The translations under genes and the position numbers were made by a program. The notes beneath the pieces are model-generated. The model saw only the letters and a program-made list of their open reading frames with translations, did not search any database and had not been told where the DNA came from. From the NCBI RefSeq assembly GCF_009498525.1, contig NZ_QSNT01000001.1, positions 248,001 through 312,000 of the forward strand: a stretch of DNA of 64,000 bases, written 5' to 3'. Positions 17,522-27,045 of the stretch are shown piece by piece (position 1 is the stretch's first letter; the number at the start of each line of letters is the position of its first letter). The stretch is from Rhizobium sp. ICMP 5592 (GTDB lineage: Bacteria > Pseudomonadota > Alphaproteobacteria > Rhizobiales > Rhizobiaceae).

Positions 17522-19174
17522 ATGACCGAACGCCTTTTTTCGTTGTCCCTCTCCCGGCGCCGTCTGCTGATCACCACTTCCGCCGTGGCAACCGGTGCTT
17601 TGGTGACGATGGCGGGCCTCACCCCGGCTCTGAGTGCTGACAGCCCACGCAATGGCGGTGACATCACCTTCCTCATCGACTCGCTGGGCGATACCTGGAT
17701 TCCGAACAACAGCGCGATCTCCAGCTTCCAGGGCCACATCTGGGGCCATGTGACCGATAAGCTCCTCTACGTCGATGCTGACGGCAAGGTCAGCCCCTGG
17801 ATCGCAGAGCGCTGGGAGCAGAACGACAACGCCACCGAGTTCACCCTGCACCTCAAGAGCGGCGTGACCTTCTCCGACGACACCCCGCTCGACGCGGCAG
17901 CCGTCGTCGCCAACCTCGACATCTGGTACGCCGGCCGCAAGAACGAGGGCATCAACCCGATTGGTCTCTTCCCGAAAACCTACGACCATGCCGAGGCCAT
18001 TGACGCGAGCACAGTGAAGGTCTTCTTCAAGAAGCCGACGCTCGGCTTCATCCCGACTCTCGGCTACCACGGCTCGATCCTCATCTCCCCGAAGACCATC
18101 GCGCAGCCCGCCCCTCAGCAGGCCGACCTGAGCAAGACCTCCGGCAGCGGCCCATATGTGGTCGATTCCTGGAAGGAGGGCGACTTCGTCAAGCTGGTCA
18201 AGCGCAAGGATTACAACTGGGGTCCTGCGGCGGTCGGTCATACCGGTCCAGCCTATCTCGACACGATTACCTACAAGCTGGTGACCGAACCGTCGCTGCG
18301 CGTTGCCGCCGTTCAGTCCGGCCAAGCCGATATCGCCTACAACGCCTCGCCGCAGGAACTGGAGTCTCTCAAGTCGGAGGGCTTCACCATTGCTACGCCG
18401 CGCTATCTCGGCTTCGTCAACGGCTGGGCGATCAACACCAAGCTCGCGCCGTACAACGACGTGAAGGTACGTCAGGCCCTTCAGGCCGGCATCAATCGCC
18501 AGGAGATCATCGACACCGTCTACACGCCCGACTGGAAACTGGCGACATCCTTCATCCAGAGCAACGTGCCGGGAGCGACCGACCAAAGCAGTCTGCTGGC
18601 CTACAATCCCGAGAAGGCTGAAAAGCTCCTTGATGAGGCGGGCTGGGCAAAGGGTGCCGACGGAATCCGCACCAAAAACGGCGAGCCGTTGTTGCTGATT
18701 TTGAATTCCAACCCCTACCTCGCAACCTCCAAATCGGTCGATGAACTCATCGCCCAGCAACTCGGCAAGATTGGCTGGAAAGTGACCATCCGTGCCTATG
18801 ATGTTGTCACCTACGGCCAGAAGGTCAAATACGGCGGTCAGGCTGTGCCGGCCTACGAGGTGACACGCAGCTTCATCGACGCGGGGACAGTCGCCAGTAT
18901 TCTGACGAACGCCAACAACGGCGAGAACTGGTTCGCCCTCGACGAGAGCGACACGAAGCTCAATGAGCTCCGCGACAAAATCGCGAGTGCCGGCTCTACG
19001 GAAATTCGCAAACCGCTCCTCGACGAGTTGCAGAAGTACATTCTTGATCAGGGCTACTTCATCCCCCGCACGCAGATCGTTCAGCGAATCTACGCTCAGT
19101 CTCCCAAGCTCAAGGGCGAGGTCTACAACGGCGTCGCCTATGCCAGCTACTACACGGCCACGAAAAGCGAATAG
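17522..19174 (+). CDS. ABC transporter substrate-binding protein, peptide/nickel (SBP_bac_5) family
   Basis: 550 residues. A twin-arginine-like signal (LSLSRRRLLITTSAVATGALV, cut near ALSA) is followed by the cluster-C binding fold: ITFLIDSLGDTWIPN, PWIAERWEQNDNATEFTLHLKSGVTFSDDTPLDA and GSGPYVVDSWKEGD. Members bind di- and oligopeptides, nickel, glutathione or other organic compounds. First gene of a five-gene unit with two permeases, a fused ATPase and an LLM monooxygenase. Its upstream region shares a motif with bisC, so an organosulfur ligand is inferred rather than a peptide. Confidence 0.9.
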   Translation: MTERLFSLSLSRRRLLITTSAVATGALVTMAGLTPALSADSPRNGGDITFLIDSLGDTWIPNNSAISSFQGHIWGHVTDKLLYVDADGKVSPWIAERWEQNDNATEFTLHLKSGVTFSDDTPLDAAAVVANLDIWYAGRKNEGINPIGLFPKTYDHAEAIDASTVKVFFKKPTLGFIPTLGYHGSILISPKTIAQPAPQQADLSKTSGSGPYVVDSWKEGDFVKLVKRKDYNWGPAAVGHTGPAYLDTITYKLVTEPSLRVAAVQSGQADIAYNASPQELESLKSEGFTIATPRYLGFVNGWAINTKLAPYNDVKVRQALQAGINRQEIIDTVYTPDWKLATSFIQSNVPGATDQSSLLAYNPEKAEKLLDEAGWAKGADGIRTKNGEPLLLILNSNPYLATSKSVDELIAQQLGKIGWKVTIRAYDVVTYGQKVKYGGQAVPAYEVTRSFIDAGTVASILTNANNGENWFALDESDTKLNELRDKIASAGSTEIRKPLLDELQKYILDQGYFIPRTQIVQRIYAQSPKLKGEVYNGVAYASYYTATKSE

Positions 19175-19208
19175 CCCGCAATTCAACCGCGCAAAGAAGG
19201 TGACAGGC

Positions 19209-20219
19209 ATGAGCAAAGCCTACCTAAACTACGCCGCAAAACGCCTCGTGCAGGCGATCGTCGTGATCCTGCTGGCTTATGTCTTCACCTTCGTTGTCGT
19301 CAGCATCCTGCCGGGCGACCCGATCTCCAACGTCCTGAACAATCCTCAGAATGGGTTCACGCAGGAAGAGATCAAGGAGATCATCGCCGCCCAAGGTCTG
19401 GACAAGCCGATCCCGGTCCAGCTCTGGACATCGTTTTCCGGGTTTGTCACAGGCGATCTGGGGCTGTCGATGCGGACCAACCGGCCCGTGACAACGCTGA
19501 TCGCCGAGGTGCTCCCTTCGACGTTGGTCCTCGCGTCCGCCGGCCTCGTCGTCGCGCTTCTGCTCGCGGCGGTGATCGCCTATGGCACACAGTTTCTTCC
19601 AAAACGGTTTGGCCAGGGCCTGTTGCGAGGCTTTCCGTCGCTGTTCCTGTCGGTGCCAAACTTCGTGATCGGCCTGGTGCTGATCCACCTCTTTGGTTTC
19701 CAGCTCGGCGTCTTTCGCGTGATAGAGCCTGACAGCGTCTGGGCGACCCTCTTCGCGGCGATCGCGCTCGGTATCCCCATCTCCGCGCAAATCGCCGAAG
19801 TGCTTATCGCCAACCTCGACCATGAGTCCGGGCAGGAATACGCCGCCGTCGCACGGGGGCGCGGCCTCGGGCAAATGCGTCTGTTCGCCAAGCACTTGCT
19901 GAAGCCGTCTTCACTTCCGGTCGTCACCGTCGTTGCGCTGACGATCGGCGAACTGCTTGGAGGCTCGCTGATCACCGAGACGGTTTTTGGACGCACCGGT
20001 CTTGGCAGCTTGGTGCAAAGGTCGGTGAGCACGCAGGACCTGCCCGTTCTGCAGGCAGTCGTCTCGTTGGCAGCAGTGGTCTTCGTGATCGTCAACCTGA
20101 TCGCCGACCTCGCCTACCCGCTACTCGATCCGCGCGTCAAGCTCCTCGGCGCTCCCGAGCGTCGTCCAACCACGGCTGACGAAGGCTCCGTCGGCATTTC
20201 CAAGGCGGTGACCTCATGA
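19209..20219 (+). CDS. ABC transporter permease, DppB/GsiC type
   Basis: 336 residues, six membrane helices. It begins with the characteristic AAKRLVQAIVVILLAYVFTFVVV, then SILPGDPI and GDLGLSMRTNRPV in the large first periplasmic loop, and the inner-membrane EAA-like loop EYAAVARGRGLGQMRLFAKHLLKPS. The end (GRTGLGSLVQRSVSTQDLPVLQA, then DPRVK) is standard for DppB. The start at 19209 follows AAGGTGACAGGC and is 34 bp after the binding-protein stop; the frame is open upstream but overlaps that gene. Stop overlaps the next start by 4 bp. Confidence 0.9.
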   Translation: MSKAYLNYAAKRLVQAIVVILLAYVFTFVVVSILPGDPISNVLNNPQNGFTQEEIKEIIAAQGLDKPIPVQLWTSFSGFVTGDLGLSMRTNRPVTTLIAEVLPSTLVLASAGLVVALLLAAVIAYGTQFLPKRFGQGLLRGFPSLFLSVPNFVIGLVLIHLFGFQLGVFRVIEPDSVWATLFAAIALGIPISAQIAEVLIANLDHESGQEYAAVARGRGLGQMRLFAKHLLKPSSLPVVTVVALTIGELLGGSLITETVFGRTGLGSLVQRSVSTQDLPVLQAVVSLAAVVFVIVNLIADLAYPLLDPRVKLLGAPERRPTTADEGSVGISKAVTS

Positions 20220-21064
20220 CCCTCGCCTCCGCCTACTCGACCTCGCGTGTCACGGCGATCAGCCGGCTGACAACCCTCCGTGTGCCGCCGGCCGTGGCGC
20301 TTTCGTTTGCGATCGTCGCGCTTGCGATCGCCTGGTCGCTAGCCCCGAGCCTCTTCACCAGCTATAACCCGATCAACGGCGTTCCTGCTCAAAAGCTGCT
20401 TGGCCCCAGTGCGGCGCACTGGTTCGGCACCGATCATCTCGGCCGCGACCTCTACGCCCGCGTCGTCTATGGAACAGCCTCTTCGGTCGCGAGCGCGCTG
20501 ATCGCCGTGGTCATCGGCGTTATCGCCGGTGGCCTCATAGGCCTGCTGGCCGGTTTCTTCGGCGGCTGGGTGGACACCCTGTTCGCTCGCCTGGTCGACG
20601 TGCTGCTCGCCATTCCAAAATTCTTGCTGGCCGTCATCGTCGTCACCGCGATCGGCTTCGACACCACGAACGCCGCCATCGCCACCGGCGTTTCGGCGGT
20701 GGCCCTCTTCGCCCGGGTGATGCGCTCGGAGGTCATCAAGACCCGGCAGGCAACATTCGTCGAATCATCCTTTCTCTTGGGCGGGTCGCGCTGGCACATC
20801 CTGTGGCGTCATGTGCTCCCGAATGCGTCACGCTCGGTGCTGCCACTTGCGGTGCTGCAGTTCGGCGACTCGATCCTGGTCATCGCCAGCCTCGCTTTTC
20901 TTGGTTACGGCGACCCGCCGCCGGCTTCCGACTGGGGCCTGCTGATCTCGATCGGCAAGGACTACCTCAAATGGCCCTGGCTGGTTTACGCACCCGCCTT
21001 CGTTACGATCGCAACCGTCCTCTCTGTAAACAGGATCAGCCGATGGCTCCGCAAGACAGACTGA
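20216..21064 (+). CDS. ABC transporter permease, DppC/GsiD type
   Basis: 282 residues; FGTDHLGRDLYARVVYG is the DppC hallmark, followed by VVIGVIAGGLIGLLAGFFGGWVD and the EAA loop VESSFLLGGSRWHILWRHVLPNASRSVLPLA. It pairs with the preceding permease to form the channel. Its stop lies 22 bp inside the following ATPase gene. Confidence 0.9.
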   Translation: MTLASAYSTSRVTAISRLTTLRVPPAVALSFAIVALAIAWSLAPSLFTSYNPINGVPAQKLLGPSAAHWFGTDHLGRDLYARVVYGTASSVASALIAVVIGVIAGGLIGLLAGFFGGWVDTLFARLVDVLLAIPKFLLAVIVVTAIGFDTTNAAIATGVSAVALFARVMRSEVIKTRQATFVESSFLLGGSRWHILWRHVLPNASRSVLPLAVLQFGDSILVIASLAFLGYGDPPPASDWGLLISIGKDYLKWPWLVYAPAFVTIATVLSVNRISRWLRKTD

Positions 21065-22773
21065 CCCAGCTTTTCGCTCGCACCGATTTTACCAGTTCGA
21101 CGTCTCAACGATCGGCTCCGCTGCTCCACGTCGACGGGTTGTCGGTCGCCTACGGAAAGCAAGAGGTCGTCACCAACGTCTCGTTCGAACTGGGCCGTGG
21201 CAAGAGCCTTGCTCTCATCGGGGAATCAGGCTCGGGCAAATCGACGATCGCCCGCGCGGTGCTGCGACTGCTCCCCGTCGGTGGACGCGCGAGCGGCCGT
21301 GTCGAATTCGACGATCAGGAGGTTCTGGGGCTCTCGGAGCGGCGTTTCCGGCCGTTGCGGGGACGTGCTATCGGGTTTGTCCCGCAAGACCCTGGCAACT
21401 CGCTCAACCCGGTGCGAACGATCGGCGCCCAGGCGATGGAGGCCGCAGCGCTCATCGACGAGCCCAATAAAACAGTCCGCAAGGCGCTCATCCTGGAGAC
21501 ATTCACTCAGGTTGGGCTCGACAACCCGCAGCGAGTTTATGATTCCTATCCGCATCAGCTGTCCGGCGGCATGCTGCAGCGCGTGCTGATCGGCCTTGCG
21601 GTCCTGCCGCGGCCGCTGCTGCTGGTCGCGGACGAGCCGACCTCCGCGCTCGACGTCACCATCCAGAAGCGCATCCTCGACTTGCTTTCCAAATTGCAGC
21701 ACGAACTCAATATCAGCCTGCTTCTCATTACCCACGACCTGGCGATCGCCGCCGAACGGGCGGATTCTCTGGTGGTGCTGAAGGACGGCGTCATCCAGGA
21801 AGCCGGCGGCACTGCAGCCGTCTTCTCCTCGCCCACCTCGGCATACGCGAAGAAACTTCACGCTGACGTCCCCGCCCTCAACCCCGACCGTTACGCCCGG
21901 CTGCGCGACCCCGGTTTTCGTTTCCTGAAGACCGACGCCGGCAAGGCACCGAAGATCGAGGTCCGCGCCGTCACGAAGACCTTCGCGGTCGACGGCAAGG
22001 TTCTGACGGCCGTCAACGACGTGTCGTTTGCCGTTCAGGCTGGCACCACGCATGCACTTGTCGGTGAGTCGGGTTCGGGCAAGACGACGGCAATCCGGCT
22101 CTTGCTTGGTCTCGAGCAACCCGACATCGGGAACATCACCGTGGCCGGCGAACAGCTCAACGGTCGCTCGCACCAGTCGCTGCGCGCGGTCTGGCGCCAC
22201 CTTCAGCTCGTCTACCAGAACCCGTTCACCTCGCTCGACCCGACCTGGAAGGTCGAGCAGCTGGTGCGCGAACCGCTCGACCGCTTCAAGATTGGAACCG
22301 CCACGGAACGGGCCGCACGGGTCCGCGAAGCGCTGGCCAATGTCGGGCTCGGCGAGCACCTGCTTGCGCGCAATCCGGCAGCCTTGTCAGGCGGCCAACG
22401 CCAGCGCGTGGCCATCGCCCGGTCGCTGGTCCTCAAGCCGGATGTGATCGTACTCGATGAGCCCACCTCCGCGCTCGACGTCAGTGTTCAGGCTGACATC
22501 GTCGAAGTGCTGCTTTCGCTGCAAGCCAAGTTTGGCCTGACATATGTACTCGTCTCCCACGATTTGGCCCTGGTGCGCCAACTCGCCCATACCGTCTCGG
22601 TGATGCAGCGCGGGCGTATCGTCGAACACGGAACAGTCACCGACATCTTCGACAACCCTCAGCAGCCCTATACCCGGTCGCTGCTGGAATCGATTCCGTC
22701 CGGTGCCGCTCGTATCGCCCGCGTACCACAGCCTCAACCCCAACGGGTCTTCAATGAGGAAAAGATCGCATGA
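21043..22773 (+). CDS. Fused ABC ATPase, DppD-DppF type (two nucleotide-binding domains)
   Basis: 576 residues with two complete ATPase domains. N-terminal: Walker A GESGSGKS (60-67), signature LSGGMLQR, Walker B VADEPTSALDVT. C-terminal: Walker A GESGSGKT, signature LSGGQRQR, Walker B VLDEPTSALDVS and the oligopeptide-family tail NPQQPYTRSLLESIP. Fused DppDF proteins occur in glutathione/peptide-type importers such as GsiA. The ATG at 21043 overlaps the permease end; longer frames upstream are shadows of that permease. Confidence 0.9.
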   Translation: MAPQDRLTQLFARTDFTSSTSQRSAPLLHVDGLSVAYGKQEVVTNVSFELGRGKSLALIGESGSGKSTIARAVLRLLPVGGRASGRVEFDDQEVLGLSERRFRPLRGRAIGFVPQDPGNSLNPVRTIGAQAMEAAALIDEPNKTVRKALILETFTQVGLDNPQRVYDSYPHQLSGGMLQRVLIGLAVLPRPLLLVADEPTSALDVTIQKRILDLLSKLQHELNISLLLITHDLAIAAERADSLVVLKDGVIQEAGGTAAVFSSPTSAYAKKLHADVPALNPDRYARLRDPGFRFLKTDAGKAPKIEVRAVTKTFAVDGKVLTAVNDVSFAVQAGTTHALVGESGSGKTTAIRLLLGLEQPDIGNITVAGEQLNGRSHQSLRAVWRHLQLVYQNPFTSLDPTWKVEQLVREPLDRFKIGTATERAARVREALANVGLGEHLLARNPAALSGGQRQRVAIARSLVLKPDVIVLDEPTSALDVSVQADIVEVLLSLQAKFGLTYVLVSHDLALVRQLAHTVSVMQRGRIVEHGTVTDIFDNPQQPYTRSLLESIPSGAARIARVPQPQPQRVFNEEKIA

Positions 22774-23861
22774 CCATCAACGCGCCTCTCAGCGCCCTGT
22801 CCACGCCGTTCCGCCCGAAACAGCGGCTCGGCTTCAACACCCGCGTGTCTTTCAACGATGATGCCGGGCCGGCACAGGGGCTGCGTGACGGGATCGAGCT
22901 GTTCAAGGCCGCTGAGCGGCTGGGCTACCAGTCGGGCTGGGCCTACCAGCGGCACTTCGACCATTACCTGTCTTCACCTCTCCCGTTCTTCGCCGCAGCC
23001 GGCCAGCACACGCAGCACATCACGCTCGGCTCGGCGGTCATCCCGATGCGCTACCAGGATCCGATCCTGCTTGCCGAGGCAGCCGGCACGACCGACCTGT
23101 TGATCGGCGGACGGCTGGAGCTGGCCATCTCGACCGGCGCCAACGCGGCCTTCGACGCTGTCTTCGGCACAGTCGACACCGATGCCCGCACAGAGGCCAA
23201 GCGCCGCCAGGCGCGCTTCCTCGCCGCGATCTCGGGCGAGGTCCTCCACACCGTCGCCGGGCCGAACCAGGATGGCCCGGAGGGCATCGAACTGCGCGTG
23301 ACACCGCACAGCCCGACCCTTCGCTCCCGCATTCGGCAGGGTTCGGCGAGCCTCGGCTCAGCGGTGCAGGCGGCCGAACTCGGCATCGGGCTCATCTCCG
23401 GCACCGTGCAGCACGACCATGCCGAGGGCGAGACCTTCGGGGAGTATCAGGCCCGCAGCATCAAGGCTTTCCGCACCACCTGGCGCGAGACATGGGGAAC
23501 CGAGCCACCTCCCGTCACCGTCGCGGCCTCGATCCTGGTCGGCACCACCGCCGAGCTCCGGGAAAAGTACGCCGCCTACGATCTCGAGCGCCGCACCCTC
23601 GGCATCGCCGCATCCCGCCCCAAGGGCGCCCTCACACCAACTGCGCCGGCCAACCAACCCTCCGGAGTCCAAATTTGCCCCGTCTTCCAGGGCACGCCCG
23701 ACCAGGTGACCGAGGCCGTTCTCAACGACCCAGGCCTCGCCGCCGCAGACGAGATCGTGCTCTTTCTACCGCCTGCCTTCGGTCTTGCCGAGAACGTGCG
23801 GCTGCTGGCCGACCTCGCGGAGACAGTAGCTCCAAACCTCGGCTGGTCGCCTGCCTCGTGA
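22770..23861 (+). CDS. LLM-class flavin-dependent oxidoreductase
   Basis: 363 residues of the bacterial luciferase-like TIM-barrel family: LGFNTRVSFND, the substrate-pocket segment YQRHFDHYLSSPLPFFAAAGQ, LGSAVIPMRYQDPILLAEAAGTTDLLIGGRLELAIS (the family's most conserved block) and a late GTPDQVTEAVLND. Members use reduced FMN and O2 to cleave or hydroxylate substrates; many serve in sulfonate, sulfone or thioether use. It overlaps the ATPase stop by 4 bp, so it very probably acts on the imported compound. A flavin reductase would be needed; none intact is in the window. Confidence 0.87.
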   Translation: MTINAPLSALSTPFRPKQRLGFNTRVSFNDDAGPAQGLRDGIELFKAAERLGYQSGWAYQRHFDHYLSSPLPFFAAAGQHTQHITLGSAVIPMRYQDPILLAEAAGTTDLLIGGRLELAISTGANAAFDAVFGTVDTDARTEAKRRQARFLAAISGEVLHTVAGPNQDGPEGIELRVTPHSPTLRSRIRQGSASLGSAVQAAELGIGLISGTVQHDHAEGETFGEYQARSIKAFRTTWRETWGTEPPPVTVAASILVGTTAELREKYAAYDLERRTLGIAASRPKGALTPTAPANQPSGVQICPVFQGTPDQVTEAVLNDPGLAAADEIVLFLPPAFGLAENVRLLADLAETVAPNLGWSPAS

Positions 23862-23981
23862 CCTAATATGCAACCGATGCCTTGATGGGTTCGCGGCCAC
23901 CGTCTCCACGCGTCGATATTCTATTTTATGAGACGAGTTTCATACTCTGGTTCGAGGCAGCAAAAGGCGCTGTGCGCGGCA

Positions 23982-24743
23982 TCAGCGCACGGTGTAGCCG
24001 CCGTCGACCGGCAGCGCGTGTCCGATGACGAAGGTCGAAGCGGGACTGGACAGCCACAACACCGCATCGGCGATTTCCTCGGCACGACCGAGGCGGCCGA
24101 TCGGAACGTCCTTCATCATGACCTCCATGGCCTCGGGTTGGGTTTCCAGCATGCCCGTGACCATTGGAGTCGCAATAATTCCGGGGCATACGGCGTTGAT
24201 CCGAATCCCCTTCGGAGCATATTCAAGTCCGGCGCTCCTGGTCAGCCCGACGACGCCGTGCTTGGATGCATGGTAGATGCCACGTTCGGCGATACCGACC
24301 AGACCGCCGAGCGATGAGTTGTTGACAATGGTTCCACTGCCCTGCTTGCGCATCTGGATCAGCTCGTACTTCATGCAGTTCCAGATGCCGCGAAGGTTCA
24401 CGCCCATCACGAAGTCGTAGTCTTCCGGATCAGCGTCGGCCGTTTCGGCAACGGGGCTTTGAACGCCGGCATTGTTAAACGCAGCATCGAGGCGCCCGAA
24501 GGTCGCCACAGTCTCGTTCACCATCGCCTCGACCTCCTGCATGTTGGCGACGTCACAGCGTATGCCGATCGACTTGTGACCAGCAGCGACGAGCTCTTCG
24601 GCTGCAGCGCGAGCTGCATCTTCGTTGACATCGGCGAGCGTTACGGCCGCGCCCGCTGCTGCGAACGCCTTGGCGGTCGCAAGACCCATGCCGGAGGCTG
24701 CGCCCGTGACGAGTGCGACTTGGTTCTCGAACGAGAAGGTCAT
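23982..24743 (-). CDS. SDR-family NAD(P)-dependent oxidoreductase
   Basis: 253 residues, classical short-chain dehydrogenase: cofactor loop TGAASGMG (about 14-21), NNAG, Asn-Ser-Tyr-Lys catalytic set with SSLGG and YHASK (Tyr at about 157), GIRINAVCPGIIATPM and the terminal VDGGYTVR. Redox partner of an alcohol or ketone; substrate unknown. It lies alone on the minus strand between the LLM gene and a sugar dehydrogenase gene, and the 86-bp gap to the latter would allow cotranscription. Confidence 0.88.
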   Translation of the reverse strand: MTFSFENQVALVTGAASGMGLATAKAFAAAGAAVTLADVNEDAARAAAEELVAAGHKSIGIRCDVANMQEVEAMVNETVATFGRLDAAFNNAGVQSPVAETADADPEDYDFVMGVNLRGIWNCMKYELIQMRKQGSGTIVNNSSLGGLVGIAERGIYHASKHGVVGLTRSAGLEYAPKGIRINAVCPGIIATPMVTGMLETQPEAMEVMMKDVPIGRLGRAEEIADAVLWLSSPASTFVIGHALPVDGGYTVR

Positions 24744-24829
24744 GATGTTTCCTCTTTTGTTTCGTGTTTGGACGGACGCCGCGTCCAGGTCTTGAAAGAA
24801 TTCGCTCGTGCGGGTCGCGCAGACATCGG

Positions 24830-25903
24830 CTATTTCGCGCGGGACAATTTCAGCAGCCGGTCTTGCGATGGCCCTTCAGCGCGTGGCGACCTATTGGTCG
24901 TGATGAGGTAGATGTCCTCGCCGACGGGCAGCACGTCTCTCAATCGATCGCCCGAGCTGAAGATCGGCCTGAGCCTGTCCCTCCTCGCATCGAGGACGTA
25001 GAGCGCTTTTGAAGCCAGCGCCGTGACGAGCAGCTCGTTTCCCGCAAAGGCGATACCGGATGGAGCCCAGGTCGCGTTGCCGGAATGAAGCATTGGCTTT
25101 GCCATACCCTGCCGTTGGTCATCTCCGGAAATGAGCGGCCAGCCGTAGTTGGTGCCCGGCGTTACAATGTTGATTTCGTCGTGCGCCGTCTGTCCATGTT
25201 CCGAGGCGAAGAGCCGACCTCCGTCGTCCCAGGCAAGCCCTTGCGGATTGCGATGGCCGTAGGAGTAGACGTAGGAGCCGGGAAACGGATTGTCGTGCGG
25301 AACCTTGCCATCGAGGGTCATGCGCAGAATCTTGCCGGCAAGGCTGCTCAGATCCTGCGGACGTTCCCTGTCCTCGGTCCACCCGGTCGTGACAAACAGG
25401 TTGCCGTCCGGCCCGATGGCGATGCGTCCGCCGTTATAGAGGCGATGACCGGGAATTCCATCCACCAGGACCCGTGTCTCCCGCCAGCTGCTGCCATCGA
25501 AGCGCGCCTCTACGACCTTGTTGGTCAACCCGGCGTCGGAATTGTAGGTATGATAGAAATAGGCCATGCCATTGGTCTCGAAGCCTTTCGACAGCGCCAT
25601 TCCGAGCAGGCCTCCGCCGCCCTCGCGGACGATGGGGTCGGAGGTCTTCACCGGATGGCGCGCCGGATGCCCGCCGTCAATCATGACGACATCGCCCGCA
25701 GCCTCCGTCACGAGAATTCGATCACCCGCCCGCTCGATATCCCAGGGATAGTCGAGATTCCCGGCGATGACGTCGAACGTCCAATCAGAACTCGTCGTTC
25801 CGGAGATCGGCAACGTGGCGTCGGCATCCTGTCCCCATGCCGCTGACGATGCCAGGCAGGCTGCCACAATAATCACCTTACCCACCATTTGCAGATATCT
25901 CAT
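24830..25903 (-). CDS. PQQ-dependent sugar dehydrogenase (glucose/sorbosone dehydrogenase family)
   Basis: 357 residues with a secretory signal ([15 protein letters not shown]), thus periplasmic. Six-bladed propeller features of soluble aldose dehydrogenases: [100 protein letters not shown] and the late [12 protein letters not shown]. The enzyme would oxidise a sugar or other alcohol and feed electrons to the respiratory chain. No PQQ biosynthesis genes are in the window. A cupin gene follows after 17 bp upstream in coordinates, on the same strand. Confidence 0.88.
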   Translation of the reverse strand: MRYLQMVGKVIIVAACLASSAAWGQDADATLPISGTTSSDWTFDVIAGNLDYPWDIERAGDRILVTEAAGDVVMIDGGHPARHPVKTSDPIVREGGGGLLGMALSKGFETNGMAYFYHTYNSDAGLTNKVVEARFDGSSWRETRVLVDGIPGHRLYNGGRIAIGPDGNLFVTTGWTEDRERPQDLSSLAGKILRMTLDGKVPHDNPFPGSYVYSYGHRNPQGLAWDDGGRLFASEHGQTAHDEINIVTPGTNYGWPLISGDDQRQGMAKPMLHSGNATWAPSGIAFAGNELLVTALASKALYVLDARRDRLRPIFSSGDRLRDVLPVGEDIYLITTNRSPRAEGPSQDRLLKLSRAK

Positions 25904-25920
25904 CGGAATATCCTCAGGCC

Positions 25921-26385
25921 TCAGTCGAGATATTGCGCGTCGGTAACCTTCTCCATCCAGTCGACGTTCTTGCCGTCCTTCATATTAGTGATGGCGATAT
26001 GTCCAACGCCGTTCGTGTCGGTGGCTCCGTGCCAATGCTTGACGCCGGGCGGCGTCCAGATGACGTCGCCCGGTCGCATGACGCGCTTTTCACCGCCCTC
26101 TTCCTGCACCCAGCCAGTTCCTGTCGTGACGATCAGAACCTGTCCAGCCGGATGCGTGTGCCATGCCGAGCGTGCGCCCGGCTCGAATGTGACATGGCCA
26201 CCGGTATTACTCGTATGTTCGTTGCTGGAATAGATCGGGTCGACCGTCACTGAACCTGTGAAATTCGCCTCGGGACCCTTCATCGAGGGCCGCGAACCGC
26301 CAGGCATGAACTGCATGGACTCGGCATGGGCTGAGGTCGATGCAAAGAGGGCGAGAGCAACGGCAGTGCGTGTAAGCTGCTTCAT
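25921..26385 (-). CDS. Secreted cupin-domain protein
   Basis: 154 residues. Signal peptide [21 protein letters not shown], then a single cupin: [20 protein letters not shown] (metal-binding His-x-His) and [16 protein letters not shown] (second metal His pair). The family includes carboxymuconolactone-decarboxylase-associated quercetinase-like cupins with an (R)-x-HTHP motif. It is a paralogue of the cytoplasmic cupin encoded next door. The start at 26385 is chosen for the signal peptide; the same frame is open far upstream through unrelated sequence, which is not coding. Confidence 0.82.
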   Translation of the reverse strand: MKQLTRTAVALALFASTSAHAESMQFMPGGSRPSMKGPEANFTGSVTVDPIYSSNEHTSNTGGHVTFEPGARSAWHTHPAGQVLIVTTGTGWVQEEGGEKRVMRPGDVIWTPPGVKHWHGATDTNGVGHIAITNMKDGKNVDWMEKVTDAQYLD

Positions 26386-26477
26386 GGTCCGTCCTTTGTC
26401 AGCCGTCTTGGTTGCCGCTCCAGTCGCGAGACCGGAGCGGATAAAAGTGGGATTCTCGTTCTGGCTCGCCGACGATC

Positions 26478-26873
26478 TCAGCCCTGGTACTGGTGGTCCG
26501 TCACATGCTCCATCCAGTCGACGACTTTGCCATCGAGATTTTCCTGGATGGCGATATGTGTCATCGCGGTGGTTGGCGATGCGCCGTGCCAATGCTTTTC
26601 GCCCGGTGCGAACCAGACCACATCGCCGGGGCGAATTTCCTCGATCGGACCGCCTTCGCGCTGTACCCGGCCAAAGCCGGCAGTCACGATCAAGGTCTGG
26701 CCAAGCGGATGCGTGTGCCATGCGGTTCGTGCACCCGGCTCGAAGGTCACGGCCCCCGCCGCGCCGCGCCGCGCGTCGTTGGCCGCAAATAGCGGGTCGA
26801 TGCGGACAGTGCCGGTGAACCAGTCCGCCGGCCCCTTGGCCGAGGGTGTAGAGCCGTTCCTGATGATCTCCAT
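26478..26873 (-). CDS. Cytoplasmic cupin-domain protein
   Basis: 131 residues with no signal peptide. [31 protein letters not shown] and [18 protein letters not shown] give the same metal-binding cupin as the secreted neighbour, and both end in the unusual [16 protein letters not shown] tail. Start ATG 26873 has AAGGAA upstream; an earlier in-frame ATG (26927) lacks one. Divergent from a LysR gene. Confidence 0.82.
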   Translation of the reverse strand: MEIIRNGSTPSAKGPADWFTGTVRIDPLFAANDARRGAAGAVTFEPGARTAWHTHPLGQTLIVTAGFGRVQREGGPIEEIRPGDVVWFAPGEKHWHGASPTTAMTHIAIQENLDGKVVDWMEHVTDHQYQG

Positions 26874-27045
26874 GCGCGCATTCCTTTTCACAAATGTCGA
26901 AGGTGACGGAAAGATAGCGTCGGCCATTGAGAAGGATTAGAGCGTAAATCCTGCAAAGACATATGGGCACCATGCATGAATTGAGGGCTGCAGCGCCAAT
27001 TTTCCGTGGTACAATACAGATGTCACTTATGCGGGGAGCCCATGA

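Noticed and set aside
17444..19216. 590-codon minus-strand open frame
   Set aside because: It is antisense to the peptide-type binding-protein gene and is an artefact of high GC; the plus-strand protein has a signal peptide and family motifs.
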